The notes below the pieces were generated by a model that saw only the letters and a program-made list of their open reading frames with translations, made no database searches and had not been told where the DNA came from. Of a stretch of DNA of 64,000 nucleotides, positions 1 to 8,296 are shown piece by piece. The number at the start of each line of letters is the position of its first letter. The first letter of the stretch is position 1. The stretch is from Gracilimonas sediminicola (GTDB lineage: Bacteria > Bacteroidota > Rhodothermia > Balneolales > Balneolaceae). The position numbers were made by a program, and so were the translations under genes. The stretch covers positions 1,246,001 through 1,310,000 of the forward strand of contig NZ_JANDBC010000001.1 of the NCBI RefSeq assembly GCF_024320785.1. Direction: 5' to 3'.

Positions 1-862
1 GCTTTTGAGTGAGCGCCTCCATTTTATCAAGAAGAAGCAGCTTCAGCTCTAAATTCTCTTCTTCTTTCTGAAGTTTCTTAACGAGGCGATCTACTTTATG
101 ATCTTCAAACTCGTCCATCAATTCTTTAAAGCTCTTGTCTAAAGCTTCGGCTTCGCCTTGTGGCAGCAGCTTAATGTTTTCCCACTGTCCTTTAATTTTG
201 CCAACCTCTTTGGTTGCCGTCCAGTTTTCCTCATTTACAATGTCGGACAGGGATTTAAGCAGCTCTTTCTTCTTAGCAAGATTCTCTTCTTTCTTGCGGT
301 TCAGCTCTTCGTAATGCTCTTTTTTCTTCTGCTCAAAGTTATCGCGCAGCTCCTGAAATTCATCAATTAGCTGACTGGCCTTTTCACTGGTGGATTCAGG
401 TCCTTCCGTAACATTCTGGGCGAGATTAGCCAATTCTGTGGTAACGAAGGCCCAGTCTGTCTGTACCACCAGTTCTTTAGCCCGCTCTACAATCTCAGCA
501 TAAAACGACTCGGCATGCTCAGCAGACTCTTCACTTTCTTCCTCAGCTACTTCTTCTGTCTCTGCTTCATCTTCCTCAGCAACCTCAACTTCATCCTCCG
601 AAACCGGCTCAGCTTCTGATTCCGGTTCACCCGTTTCCGCAGCTTCATCACCGGTCTCTAAATCTTCGGTAGGCGCTTCTTCTTCGGCTGTATTCTCCGG
701 CTTTTCTTCCGGCTCTGCTACTTCTTCTTTTGGAGCCGCAGCCTGCTCCTCATTATCAACTGAAGTTTCTTCTTTGGAAGTAGCTTCTTCAGTGCTGTTT
801 TCAAATTCGTCTTTGTCGGTCTCTTTTTCAGAGTTTGCGTTTTGTTGCTCCAGGTTCTCCAC
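1..862 (-). CDS. DUF349-domain protein (3' part cut by window edge)
   Basis: The frame is open from a GTG at 862 to the left edge, giving the first 287 residues. The GTG is preceded by AGGAAAGGAAGG about five bases upstream, which decides the start. Residues 1-115 are an extremely Glu-rich, low-complexity tail. From about residue 120 the protein becomes a charged helical coil with tryptophans spaced as in DUF349 repeats, for example WENIKLLPQGEAEALDKSF. DUF349 proteins of the Bacteroidota are often labelled chromosome-segregation related, but their function is not established. No signal peptide or membrane segment is seen, so a cytoplasmic location is inferred. The C-terminus lies outside the window. 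Confidence 0.8.
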   Translation of the reverse strand, partial: MENLEQQNANSEKETDKDEFENSTEEATSKEETSVDNEEQAAAPKEEVAEPEEKPENTAEEEAPTEDLETGDEAAETGEPESEAEPVSEDEVEVAEEDEAETEEVAEEESEESAEHAESFYAEIVERAKELVVQTDWAFVTTELANLAQNVTEGPESTSEKASQLIDEFQELRDNFEQKKKEHYEELNRKKEENLAKKKELLKSLSDIVNEENWTATKEVGKIKGQWENIKLLPQGEAEALDKSFKELMDEFEDHKVDRLVKKLQKEEENLELKLLLLDKMEALTQK

Positions 863-1059
863 AGTAACCTTCCTTTCCTCGTAGGTCTTTTGATTAACGG
901 CTCGTAGCCTTCTTGCTTAGATTAGTTAAGATAATATATCTGCCTAATCTTTGGCAATATAAAGCAAAAGTCCGGCAAAGTATTTCAGATCAAACAGATA
1001 AGCAGGAAAACTTTGAATAAACGAAAATGATTGATGCCTTTTGCAGAGTTGATGATTTG

Positions 1060-1578
1060 CGAATGATCGAAAGACCGATTTTCGATTTTTGAAGTATTTC
1101 TGCCTTAACTCAAGAAAAAAAGTTTACCTTTTTCTTTTATGTGCAGTTTGAACGCTTTTCACAAAAATTGAAATAAGTTCATTACACTCGTTGATGGCTA
1201 TATCCAATTCCGACTTATTACTATATAAATCCGCCCTGTCAATAATTTTGAGAATGACGAATGACTCCCTAAGCTCCTTTAATACAATCTGCAGTTTGTG
1301 TATAAAATCTCTTATTGACTCTGCACTTTGTGCTTCACCATAATTAAGGGCAGGAGAAGTAGCTGAGCGTAATAGTTGACCCGATAAGTGCTTATTAACC
1401 TGATTTACAGGAAGATTCTTAATAAGTCGGATAATGGTTACAGAGAAATCGATTAGGCGTTCTTCAAGTTCTATTCTTTTCATAGTCAGCGTGCTTACTT
1501 GTTTAGAAGTAAGAGCAACTAAAACTGTTATCCTTACAGATTAAATTCTAAAATCTGTAATCAAAAATCGATCATTCG
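1060..1578. repeat. Inverted repeats flanking the four-helix-bundle gene
   Basis: CGAATGATCGA (1060-1070) and TCGATTTTTGA (1082-1092) on the left are both matched in inverted orientation by the fused sequence TCAAAAATCGATCATTCG at 1561-1578. The right copy is compact at 18 bp. The left copy carries an extra 15-base stretch between its two parts. The repeats bracket one small gene at 1124-1483, which makes a roughly 519-bp unit. No transposase is encoded. Confidence 0.55.
1124..1483 (-). CDS. Four-helix-bundle protein (23S rRNA intervening-sequence protein family)
   Basis: This 119-residue all-helical protein matches the S23/IVP family (four helix bundle, TIGR02436). It has the typical central pattern LLRSATSPALNYGEAQSA followed by FIHKLQIVLKELRES. 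The family was first found encoded by intervening sequences inserted in 23S rRNA genes, but most members are free-standing genes of unknown role that form a pentameric bundle. Here it stands alone between inverted repeats and not in an rRNA gene. The C-terminus is basic (HKRKR). The start is the ATG at 1483; no strong ribosome-binding site is visible. Confidence 0.85.
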   Translation of the reverse strand: MKRIELEERLIDFSVTIIRLIKNLPVNQVNKHLSGQLLRSATSPALNYGEAQSAESIRDFIHKLQIVLKELRESFVILKIIDRADLYSNKSELDIAINECNELISIFVKSVQTAHKRKR

Positions 1579-1582
1579 ACAA

Positions 1583-2404
1583 TCATTCCTTTTCCTGGAA
1601 TACGTGAATATCGCGCTGTGGGAATGGCATTTCGATGCCTTCTTTATCTAACTCTTCTTTTATTTTTTCGAGATTATCCCAGAAAAAGCCCCAAAAATTT
1701 TCGGTTTTAGTCCATGCGCGGGCAGATAAATCCAGCGAACTGTCTCCAAGGTTTGTGAGTACAACAACCGGGGCCGGGTCTTGCAAAATTCGCTCATCTT
1801 CATTCAGCACCCGCAAAATAACTTCACGTGCTTTTTTCACATCTGAATTGTAACTAATTCCAATCGGAAAGACAGCGCGGCGGGTCTCTTTTGCTGAATA
1901 ATTGATGACCGGCGAGTTTGCCAGCTGACCGTTCGGGATTATAATAAGCTGATTATTAGACGTTTGAAGGTGCGTATGCAGAATATCAATCTTTTCAACA
2001 GTCCCCGACTCGCTTCCTCTTTCAATAAAATCGCCCACTTTAAATGGCTTAAAGAACAAGATCAACACTCCACCTGCGAAATTCGATAAACTGCCCTGTA
2101 GTGCCAAGCCCACCGCTAAACCGGCCGCACCCAATACAGCAATAAAGGACGTCATTTCTATGCCCAGCATACCCAGTGCGGAGATATAAACCATGACTTT
2201 GAGCAACATGGAAATAAGGCTTCGCAAAAAAGAAACCAGGGCCTCATCCACGCTGCTGCGATTCAGCACTTTGGTGGCCCCTTTCACAATAAACTTCACT
2301 ATCCATAGCCCGATCACCAGTGTCGCAACCGCGGCAAGCAACTTTGGACCGAAAGTGGTCACGAAATTCATGATGTCTTCTGTGGTAATGTTAAAATTGT
2401 CCAT
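1583..2404 (-). CDS. Small-conductance mechanosensitive channel, MscS family
   Basis: This is an inner-membrane channel that opens under membrane tension to release solutes during hypo-osmotic shock. With the ATG at 2404 it has 273 residues, close to E. coli MscS (286). Membrane helices lie near residues 20-40, 60-80 and 88-115. The third is the Gly/Ala-rich pore helix (GAAGLAVGLALQGSLSNFAG), followed by the beta domain (FKPFKVGDFI) and a cytoplasmic cage. The frame extends upstream to a GTG at 2461, but the extra 19 residues do not look like the family. It lies downstream of csbD and dps on the same strand, separated by a terminator. Confidence 0.92.
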   Translation of the reverse strand: MDNFNITTEDIMNFVTTFGPKLLAAVATLVIGLWIVKFIVKGATKVLNRSSVDEALVSFLRSLISMLLKVMVYISALGMLGIEMTSFIAVLGAAGLAVGLALQGSLSNFAGGVLILFFKPFKVGDFIERGSESGTVEKIDILHTHLQTSNNQLIIIPNGQLANSPVINYSAKETRRAVFPIGISYNSDVKKAREVILRVLNEDERILQDPAPVVVLTNLGDSSLDLSARAWTKTENFWGFFWDNLEKIKEELDKEGIEMPFPQRDIHVFQEKE

Positions 2405-2483
2405 GCGTCTTTTTATGATCTTTAATATTGTTAAAGTGAATATCCTTAAAAATTCATTCACTGTCAGGTTCTGATATACATAT

Positions 2484-2511
2484 AAAAAAGGGAAGGCGTT
2501 AACCTTCCCTT
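2484..2511 (-). terminator. Rho-independent terminator after the CsbD gene
   Basis: AAGGGAAGG and CCTTCCCTT form a perfect nine-base stem with a six-base loop. Read on the minus strand it is followed by TTTTTT. It lies 22 bp past the CsbD stop and separates that transcript from mscS. Confidence 0.85.
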
Positions 2512-2532
2512 CAAGCTACTATGCGATTCTTT

Positions 2533-2718
2533 TCAGAGCTCTGCTATTTCTTTCTTGATCTCGTCTTTCGTTTTACCAAGTTTGCCTTGAAGACGGCCCA
2601 AAAGCTCATCTTCTTTACCCTCGGTAAAAGCGAGATCATCATCCGTCAGCTCTGAATACTTCTGCTTTAATTTTCCTTTTACTTCGTTCCATGTTCCTTT
2701 AATGGTTAAATCATTCAT
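2533..2718 (-). CDS. CsbD family stress-response protein
   Basis: This 61-residue hydrophilic protein has the CsbD family hallmark: [19 protein letters not shown] near the start, then a second repeat-like part ([18 protein letters not shown]). CsbD and YjbJ proteins are small, abundant general-stress proteins of unknown mechanism. A good ribosome-binding site, AGGAGAGA, precedes the ATG. The Dps gene lies 50 bp upstream on the same strand, so the two may be co-transcribed as a stress pair (inference). A strong terminator follows. Confidence 0.9.
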   Translation of the reverse strand: MNDLTIKGTWNEVKGKLKQKYSELTDDDLAFTEGKEDELLGRLQGKLGKTKDEIKKEIAEL

Positions 2719-2768
2719 GGGATCTCTCCTGTTTATTTAGTTAAAATTCGTGGTGCAGGATAACTGCT

Positions 2769-3239
2769 TTATTCTTCTAAATGACTTCTTAACATCCATG
2801 CGGTTTTTGAATGAACGGTCAGCCGCTCTGTCAATAGATCAATAGTGGCTTCGTCGTCAGCTGCTTTTGCGGGCTCCAGGGCCTCTCGTGCAGTTCTGAT
2901 AACCTGCTCGTTCGCTTCTGTCAGTCTTTTTACCATATCGAGTGCTTTCGGCCGATCGGTATCTTCCCCTATAGAAGCAATTTCGTTGAACTCCTTAAAA
3001 GTACCCGGAGCTCTGAAGCCTAACGCCCTGATGCGTTCGGCAATCTCGTCAATAGCTTCCGCGAGCTCGGAATACTGCTCTTCAAACTGCTCGTGCAGCT
3101 GGTGAAATAGCTCACCGGTTACATTCCAGTGGTAGTTATGTGTTTTCAAATACAGCAAGTAAGAATCGGCCAAAACCTTTGACAAGCCTGCCGCAATTTT
3201 CTCCCGATGGTCTTCAGAAATTCCAATGTTCACTTTCAT
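2769..3239 (-). CDS. dps: Dps-family ferritin-like DNA-protection protein
   Basis: Dps oxidises and stores Fe(II) inside a 12-subunit shell, using peroxide, and so limits Fenton damage. The ferroxidase-site pattern is present, in 156-residue numbering: H37 in HNYHWNV, H49, D64 and E68 in AIDEIAERI. I chose the ATG at 3239 because the family usually begins MKxNIGI and GGAG lies just upstream. An in-frame ATG at 3272 would add 11 residues. The next gene downstream on the strand is csbD. DNA binding by an N-terminal tail is not obvious, since few basic residues precede the first helix. Confidence 0.93.
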   Translation of the reverse strand: MKVNIGISEDHREKIAAGLSKVLADSYLLYLKTHNYHWNVTGELFHQLHEQFEEQYSELAEAIDEIAERIRALGFRAPGTFKEFNEIASIGEDTDRPKALDMVKRLTEANEQVIRTAREALEPAKAADDEATIDLLTERLTVHSKTAWMLRSHLEE

Positions 3240-3393
3240 TTTCTCGACTCCGTTAAGTGTTTCAATATCCATCTGAGTAACATTTTGTTCGTGAACATTC
3301 AGTTATTAAAACAAAACTGAGCGGCTACGGTTCCAAAATGTAAGTGAATAGTAAAAAGGATTTACAATCAGCTTCATCGAGAGTATTTATCAC

Positions 3394-3428
3394 AAAAAAA
3401 TCCCGCACACTGTTAAGCATGCGGGATT
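3394..3428 (-). terminator. Terminator of the 116-residue hypothetical gene
   Basis: AATCCCGCA (3399-3407) and TGCGGGATT (3420-3428) form a perfect nine-base stem with a 12-base loop. On the minus strand it is followed by a run of seven T. It lies 26 bp past the stop of the gene at 3454-3804. Confidence 0.85.
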
Positions 3429-3453
3429 CAATTTGTTTAAATGAAGAATGCTG

Positions 3454-3804
3454 TTATTCTTCTATGCCATACACTTCTTTCAGTATTCCTTTGGCGTTGG
3501 CATCTTTGCCCTGCATCACACGGTGCTGCAGGTTGGTAATGATTTCCTGTTCCGCCTTTTCGTAAGCTAATTCTTTAGCTTCATTCTCGGTTCCGGTTCG
3601 TACCAGTTCATAAATATCGTCGGCACGAACTACACTATAAATATCATCATCGTTAAAAGCGTGAGAGCGATATTCTTCATACTCCTTGAACACCCGGGGA
3701 AAATCTTCACTGGTTTCGGCGCGGGTTATGATCTCAACATGTTCAGGACCTTCGGCGCTTAACGGGGTTTTGCAAAGGTAAAAGTAATTTTGTTTGTATT
3801 GCAT
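3454..3804 (-). CDS. Hypothetical cytoplasmic protein, 116 residues
   Basis: I do not recognise a family. The protein is acidic and soluble, with no signal peptide or membrane segment. The N-terminal part (YKQNYFYLCKTPL) looks beta-rich, and residues 70-116 are helical (ENEAKELAYEKAEQEIITNL). Coding is supported by its own strong terminator and the lack of competing frames. It is the first gene of the minus-strand stress group that includes dps, but no functional link can be shown. Confidence 0.65.
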   Translation of the reverse strand: MQYKQNYFYLCKTPLSAEGPEHVEIITRAETSEDFPRVFKEYEEYRSHAFNDDDIYSVVRADDIYELVRTGTENEAKELAYEKAEQEIITNLQHRVMQGKDANAKGILKEVYGIEE

Positions 3805-3885
3805 CTGCTGTAGATGTGAGGGTTGAATTTATTTACTTGGCTAATATAACAATTCGTCAGAAAAGTGTGGACTGGTTTTGGGGAT

Positions 3886-4016
3886 AGGTTTTAGTTTTTA
3901 GGTTTTAGGGTTGTTCGTGTTGATTCAAATAACTTAGGCTGAAAGCAGTCGCTGTGTTATATAAGGCTTAATTGTCTGCCCTATTCGCTTATCCTAAAAC
4001 CTAACACCTAAAACCT
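3886..4016. repeat. Long intergenic inverted repeat (TTTTAGG/CCTAAAA type)
   Basis: A 24-base left arm (3886-3909) is complementary to the right arm (3993-4016) at 21 of 24 positions, around an 83-base centre. The arms are built from the word AGGTTTTAG, repeated. The same wording recurs in the inverted repeat at 14906-15061. It fills the gap between two minus-strand genes and codes for nothing. Confidence 0.75.
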
Positions 4017-4030
4017 TGCCTCTAACACCT

Positions 4031-4540
4031 CTATAACTTTTTAACCACCTTGGGTATCATCATCCATTTTATCTGACAGGTGCCGGGAGCAATGGTTTCC
4101 CAGGAATCAGCAAAACTTTCTAAACACACTATGGCTGCTGTTGGCATGCGAACCGCCGTTTTATCCTGACCGCCTGCCAAAACTCCGGTTGTGCTTTCCA
4201 TTAAAGGATTATGCCCCACCAGCATAATTCGCTCAAACTCATCCGAAGCCGATTGTATAGCCCCGAGATAATCCCGCACCGAACCAAAGTAAAGATCGTC
4301 ATTCCACGTGATCTGTTGTTCATCAAGGTTGGCTGCCTCCATACTCAGCTGCGTGGTTTCTTTTGCGCGTTGAGCCGGCGACGAAATCACCAAAGCAGGT
4401 TTATACTTAATTTTCTTCAGGTACTTGCCCATTCTGGGAGCGTCATTCAGTCCCCGTTTAGCAAGTGGCCGGTCAAAGTCTTTCAAATCCGGGTTTTCCC
4501 AGCTCGACTTAGCATGTCTCATTAATAAAATCTGCTTCAT
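4031..4540 (-). CDS. SixA-like phosphohistidine phosphatase (histidine phosphatase superfamily)
   Basis: This 169-residue protein has the RHG-type active site at its N-terminus (LLMRHAKSSW) and the second catalytic histidine in MLVGHNPLM. The region GLNDAPRMGKYLKK after the RHG motif is typical of SixA, which in E. coli removes phosphate from histidine phosphotransfer proteins. The true substrate here is unknown. Its start overlaps the stop of the upstream YihY gene by four bases (ATGA), which suggests translational coupling. Confidence 0.85.
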   Translation of the reverse strand: MKQILLMRHAKSSWENPDLKDFDRPLAKRGLNDAPRMGKYLKKIKYKPALVISSPAQRAKETTQLSMEAANLDEQQITWNDDLYFGSVRDYLGAIQSASDEFERIMLVGHNPLMESTTGVLAGGQDKTAVRMPTAAIVCLESFADSWETIAPGTCQIKWMMIPKVVKKL

Positions 4541-5460
4541 AATTTGTCGGACTTCTTCTTTGTTCCCGGCAATTCCACCATCTTTATTTTTCGGGCAAAC
4601 CGGCCGGCTTTGATTTCCCCTTCGCCATATTCGGCGAGGGCTTTCACTAACTCAATCCCAAAAAAGATAATAATACTGGAATAGTACACCCACAACATGA
4701 AAATAATGATGGAAGAGGAGGCCCCGGAGAGCTGATTCAGAGAGCTGTTTCCGATAATCATCCCCACCCCGAATTTTCCAATCGCCAAAAGCAGCGTAGT
4801 GATCAGGCTTCCTATCAATAAGGGTCGCCATCGTACTTTGGCATCCGGCAAGGTGTAAAACATAACCAACACCGCAAAAAAGACCATGAAAAGCGTAAGA
4901 AGGTTGCTTCCGAGCCCAATCAAATAGAGCTGAGCCGTCTCAAAACTGGAAAGCAGGAATTCAAAGAACCATACCAGGGTTGAGTCGAGAATCAATGAAA
5001 AGATCATAGCTATTCCCAAAAGCAAAATCATACCAAAAGCTATGACCCGGTCGATCAATACTTTTGAAAACCCGATTTCCGGCTTGGCTACCACATTTAA
5101 AATCCGGTTAAAAGAATCTTTGAACTGAATGAATACCGTTGTGGCAGAAATGATGAGAAAAGCGATACTGAGAAATAAGTACAGAATATTCCGGGAATCT
5201 GTTTGTATGGTTTCAACCAAAAGCATGACTGCCTCGGAGCTTGCCTGGCCGACGTTTTCTTCAAGAAAGTTCGTCAGCTCTCGCATTACGCTGGCATCAC
5301 CAATAAAAAAACCTGCAATGTAAACGGCTATCATTACAATGGGAGCAAGAGAAAAAAGTGTATAAAAGGAAACCGCTGCACTGTATTGAAAACAGTTGTC
5401 TTCTATAAATGAATTAATCGCTCTAAGTACGATTTTGGATGTTCTCTTGAATAGGTTCAT
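4537..5460 (-). CDS. YihY/UPF0761 (BrkB-like) inner-membrane protein
   Basis: This 307-residue multi-pass membrane protein begins MNLFKRTSK. Six hydrophobic segments are visible, and the family signature FSLAPIVMIAVYIAGFFIG lies near residue 40. The family was once named ribonuclease BN in error; its transport or structural role is unknown. An upstream in-frame start at 5517 would overlap the MATE gene by 50 bases, so the ATG at 5460, seven bases after the MATE stop, is preferred. It is probably in one transcript with the MATE transporter and the SixA-like gene. Confidence 0.88.
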   Translation of the reverse strand: MNLFKRTSKIVLRAINSFIEDNCFQYSAAVSFYTLFSLAPIVMIAVYIAGFFIGDASVMRELTNFLEENVGQASSEAVMLLVETIQTDSRNILYLFLSIAFLIISATTVFIQFKDSFNRILNVVAKPEIGFSKVLIDRVIAFGMILLLGIAMIFSLILDSTLVWFFEFLLSSFETAQLYLIGLGSNLLTLFMVFFAVLVMFYTLPDAKVRWRPLLIGSLITTLLLAIGKFGVGMIIGNSSLNQLSGASSSIIIFMLWVYYSSIIIFFGIELVKALAEYGEGEIKAGRFARKIKMVELPGTKKKSDKL

Positions 5461-5467
5461 CACTTGA

Positions 5468-6766
5468 TTACGTTTTGCCAAATATTCGGGACGGTGCATA
5501 GATAGACAGCACCACACCGCGCGCTACCATAAATGCCGTCATCGCCATCCATAACGCATGAATGCCTGCAAACGGTTCACTTATAAAATATACCGGGATA
5601 AATACCAGTACCGTAGCTACAAGCATGGAATTGCGCATAGCACCGGTTGCCGTCGCTCCTATGTAAACGCCATCCCAAATAAAACAAACGCTGTTTACCA
5701 CCGGAGCTACAATCAGCCAGATGACAACACCCATAGCCACTTTAATTACATTCTCTTTATCTGTAAAAAGAGATATGATTTCAGCATCAAAGAACGCGTA
5801 AGTGATGGTTCCGAGCAGGCCCAGGCCCAATCCCCAAAGCATGTTGGCCGTTACCGCTTTCTTTAGCTTGTCGTCATCTTTTGCTCCCTTAAACCGACCA
5901 ACCAAACTCTCAGCTGCGTAAGCAAAACCGTCGGTTCCGTATGAACTGATGTACCACATTTGCAGCAGAATCGTATTTGCGGCCAGCACCACATCACCCA
6001 TTGCTGCCGACTTTGCCGTAAAAAAAGCATAGGAAAAAATGAGGCATAAGGTCCGGATTACTATATCCCGGTTCACCGAAAAGAATTTCTTTAGCTCTTC
6101 CGCTTCAATAAGTTCATCCCATTTAATATTGAGTTTAACACCGCCATATCTCCTTTTATATAGAAAGAAAGCCAGCCCGAGCGCCAGAAAGCTCGCAACC
6201 AAACTACCCGTAGCCACTCCGTCCACTGTCATATTGAACCGGAACACAAAAATCAGGTTCAGCACAATATTTACAAGGTTTAAGAAAATGGTGACGATCA
6301 TCGGGTAGGTTGAGTTCTGCATCCCCAGGAACCAACCGTTCAACCCAAACAAAGCCAGGGTGGCCGGTGCAGCAAAAATGCGGATGTGATAGTACAGGCG
6401 GGTATATTCCTCCACTTCGGGAGAGGCATTCACCAGGTACAGCGAAACTTCGATCAGTGGGTACTGGATGAGAAGGATTAACAAACTGCTGGCGGCAGCA
6501 ACCAATAAAACCCGAAACAAGATAATGCGGGTTTTTCGCTCTTCCTGAGCACCATATGCTTGCGCAACCATGCCGGTTGTTCCCATCCGTAAAAAGCCGA
6601 ATCCCCAAAAAATAAAATCAAATATGATACTCCCTACCGCTATGGCCCCCAGGTAATAAACGTGCTCCAAGCGCCCTACAACTGCCGTATCAATGGCCCC
6701 AAGCAGGGGTACCGACAGATTACTGATGATGTTTGGAATGGCAAGACGGAGTATTTTCCGGTTCAA
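5468..6766 (-). CDS. MATE family efflux transporter (DinF-like)
   Basis: This 432-residue protein has 12 predicted membrane helices arranged as two halves, as in multidrug and toxin extrusion proteins. The opening ILRLAIPNIISNLSVPLLGA and GTTGMVAQAYGAQ are typical of the DinF subgroup. Such proteins export cationic organic compounds using a sodium or proton gradient; the substrate cannot be told from sequence. It is the first gene of a three-gene minus-strand set with YihY and SixA. Confidence 0.92.
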   Translation of the reverse strand: MNRKILRLAIPNIISNLSVPLLGAIDTAVVGRLEHVYYLGAIAVGSIIFDFIFWGFGFLRMGTTGMVAQAYGAQEERKTRIILFRVLLVAAASSLLILLIQYPLIEVSLYLVNASPEVEEYTRLYYHIRIFAAPATLALFGLNGWFLGMQNSTYPMIVTIFLNLVNIVLNLIFVFRFNMTVDGVATGSLVASFLALGLAFFLYKRRYGGVKLNIKWDELIEAEELKKFFSVNRDIVIRTLCLIFSYAFFTAKSAAMGDVVLAANTILLQMWYISSYGTDGFAYAAESLVGRFKGAKDDDKLKKAVTANMLWGLGLGLLGTITYAFFDAEIISLFTDKENVIKVAMGVVIWLIVAPVVNSVCFIWDGVYIGATATGAMRNSMLVATVLVFIPVYFISEPFAGIHALWMAMTAFMVARGVVLSIYAPSRIFGKT

Positions 6767-6940
6767 ATAAACGGTGCTTTAGAGATTAATAACAGCAGCC
6801 TGAAAATAAGGGCTGAAAAAGAATTATGAATTCATATTTTTCAATCGGCTATAAAGTTGCATATCTATGGGTGTGCGTGTATTTTCTTTTTCCGAAATTT
6901 CTTGGGATAAACTTAATTAATTAACTCATTTGCTTTTCAC

Positions 6941-7414
6941 ATGGACATTGAATCGCGTAATAAAATTTTGACAATTGTATTCGGAGTAATCATCCTTGGT
7001 CTTACGTACTATTTGTATGATTCTCTGGTAACCCCCTATCAAGAGGTGAAAGAGCGAGAGGCTTTGGAAGAGAAAGTCCGGCAGCGCCTTCTTGATACCA
7101 AAGATGCACTCATCCAGTATCAAACCCGAAACGAGACCTTCCCTCCAACCGATGGTGGACTCGACAGCCTTGTGAAATTCCTCAAAACCGATTCATTAAT
7201 GATCGCAATGGGTGATTCCTTGTTTGGCACTACTTTCGAGATTTATAACCCCGATTCCCTGGTGTATTCTCCACGTTCTCCATTCCCAAAATGGGAATAC
7301 ACACTGAACGATACGCTCAGACCACAGATTTATCTGCTTGAAGATCCGGGATCTGATGATGCCGTTGGTAGTCTCGAACGTACGACGATGCGTAATGCTC
7401 CAAACTGGAATTAA
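6941..7414 (+). CDS. Single-pass membrane protein with pseudopilin-like pattern
   Basis: This 157-residue protein has one N-terminal membrane helix (residues 9-27), then a long charged helix, then NETFPPTDGGLDSLVKFL, which resembles the conserved YPTTEQGLxAL region of major type II pseudopilins (GspG). The prepilin peptidase site (G followed by FTLIE) is absent, so it is probably not processed as a pilin. Its stop overlaps the start of the next gene by one base (TAATG). The pairing with a DUF3822-like protein, possibly of actin-like ATPase fold as in PilM, is suggestive but unproven. Confidence 0.6.
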   Translation: MDIESRNKILTIVFGVIILGLTYYLYDSLVTPYQEVKEREALEEKVRQRLLDTKDALIQYQTRNETFPPTDGGLDSLVKFLKTDSLMIAMGDSLFGTTFEIYNPDSLVYSPRSPFPKWEYTLNDTLRPQIYLLEDPGSDDAVGSLERTTMRNAPNWN

Positions 7415-8274
7415 TGGATGACGCTTCTGCAAATTTAGGTGTTTGTTTTTTTTCGGATCGGCTGTTCTACTCGATCAATGATCCGGAAAACGACAAGCAC
7501 CTTTTTCGTATAGGCTCCTTTGACTTTAACTTCAACGTGATTGACGCCATCACCCGTCAGCACGAAGATCATTTCCCTCACATTCTTTCCACCTTCGAGC
7601 GGTTTCGCACCAATCACAACATAAAGTCGGTGCGTGCCCTCACCCACCCCGCTCACGAATGTTGGACCGTATTCCCAAAAGTTGTTTATGACAATGCCGA
7701 CGAGCGCGAAGATCACCTTGCTATTTTAATGAAAGGGGTAGAACGCGAACACATTGAACCCACCTGGCATACTGTTCATAATAATGAGTACAAGTTTCTA
7801 TCGATTCGTCGGCGCAATTTAATGTCCGGCTTTGATGAACTCACCACCCAGGTTGCCACTACCGACTTCAGCAGTGATTTCGAAATGGCCCAGAAGTGGT
7901 CCGCCTTTGCAAAACCGGGCGGTTCTTTTTTAATGATTGGGTGCCATGAGAACATTATTTCCATCACCTCTTTTTTACTCGGGAAATTCAGAGCTGCTAC
8001 TTACATCTCTTTCGATCAACCCGAAGACCTGCCTTACCACTGGCTGCAACACGCCAAGAACTCCAGTTGGATGCGCGGTATTCATGAAACCATCTATCTT
8101 TTTGGACACAACTGTCACGAAATAGAGCAGGCTCTCCAAGGTTTTTGGGATGATTCAGCCGAGATCACTAAACTCAATTCCCTGGAAACCATCGGGGTGA
8201 AAGCAGAAGAAAAAACCTATGGCTTTGACCTCGCCGCTGCTTTCCCTGCCATTCTATTAAGCCTCGATTTTTAA
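7414..8274 (+). CDS. DUF3822-like protein upstream of rsmD
   Basis: This is a 286-residue soluble protein. The opening LGVCFFSDRLFYSI, a middle segment on SFLMIGCHENIISITSFLLGKF and the position directly upstream of rsmD and coaD all fit DUF3822, a Bacteroidota family with this gene order. DUF3822 is thought to have an actin/Hsp70-like fold; I cannot confirm that here. Translation is coupled to the preceding membrane protein through a TAATG overlap. The assignment rests on position and weak pattern, so moderate confidence. Confidence 0.6.
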   Translation: MDDASANLGVCFFSDRLFYSINDPENDKHLFRIGSFDFNFNVIDAITRQHEDHFPHILSTFERFRTNHNIKSVRALTHPAHECWTVFPKVVYDNADEREDHLAILMKGVEREHIEPTWHTVHNNEYKFLSIRRRNLMSGFDELTTQVATTDFSSDFEMAQKWSAFAKPGGSFLMIGCHENIISITSFLLGKFRAATYISFDQPEDLPYHWLQHAKNSSWMRGIHETIYLFGHNCHEIEQALQGFWDDSAEITKLNSLETIGVKAEEKTYGFDLAAAFPAILLSLDF

Positions 8275-8296
8275 ATATCTGACCCGTATCTATTAG

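Noticed and set aside
158-370. 70-residue hydrophobic plus-strand frame
   Set aside because: It is the antisense shadow of the Glu/Lys-rich DUF349 gene; Phe/Leu-rich sequence is expected opposite GAA/AAG codons.
6204-6608. 134-residue same-strand frame within the MATE gene
   Set aside because: It lies wholly inside the transporter in another frame, with an unnatural residue mix rich in Cys, Pro and Trp and no family pattern.
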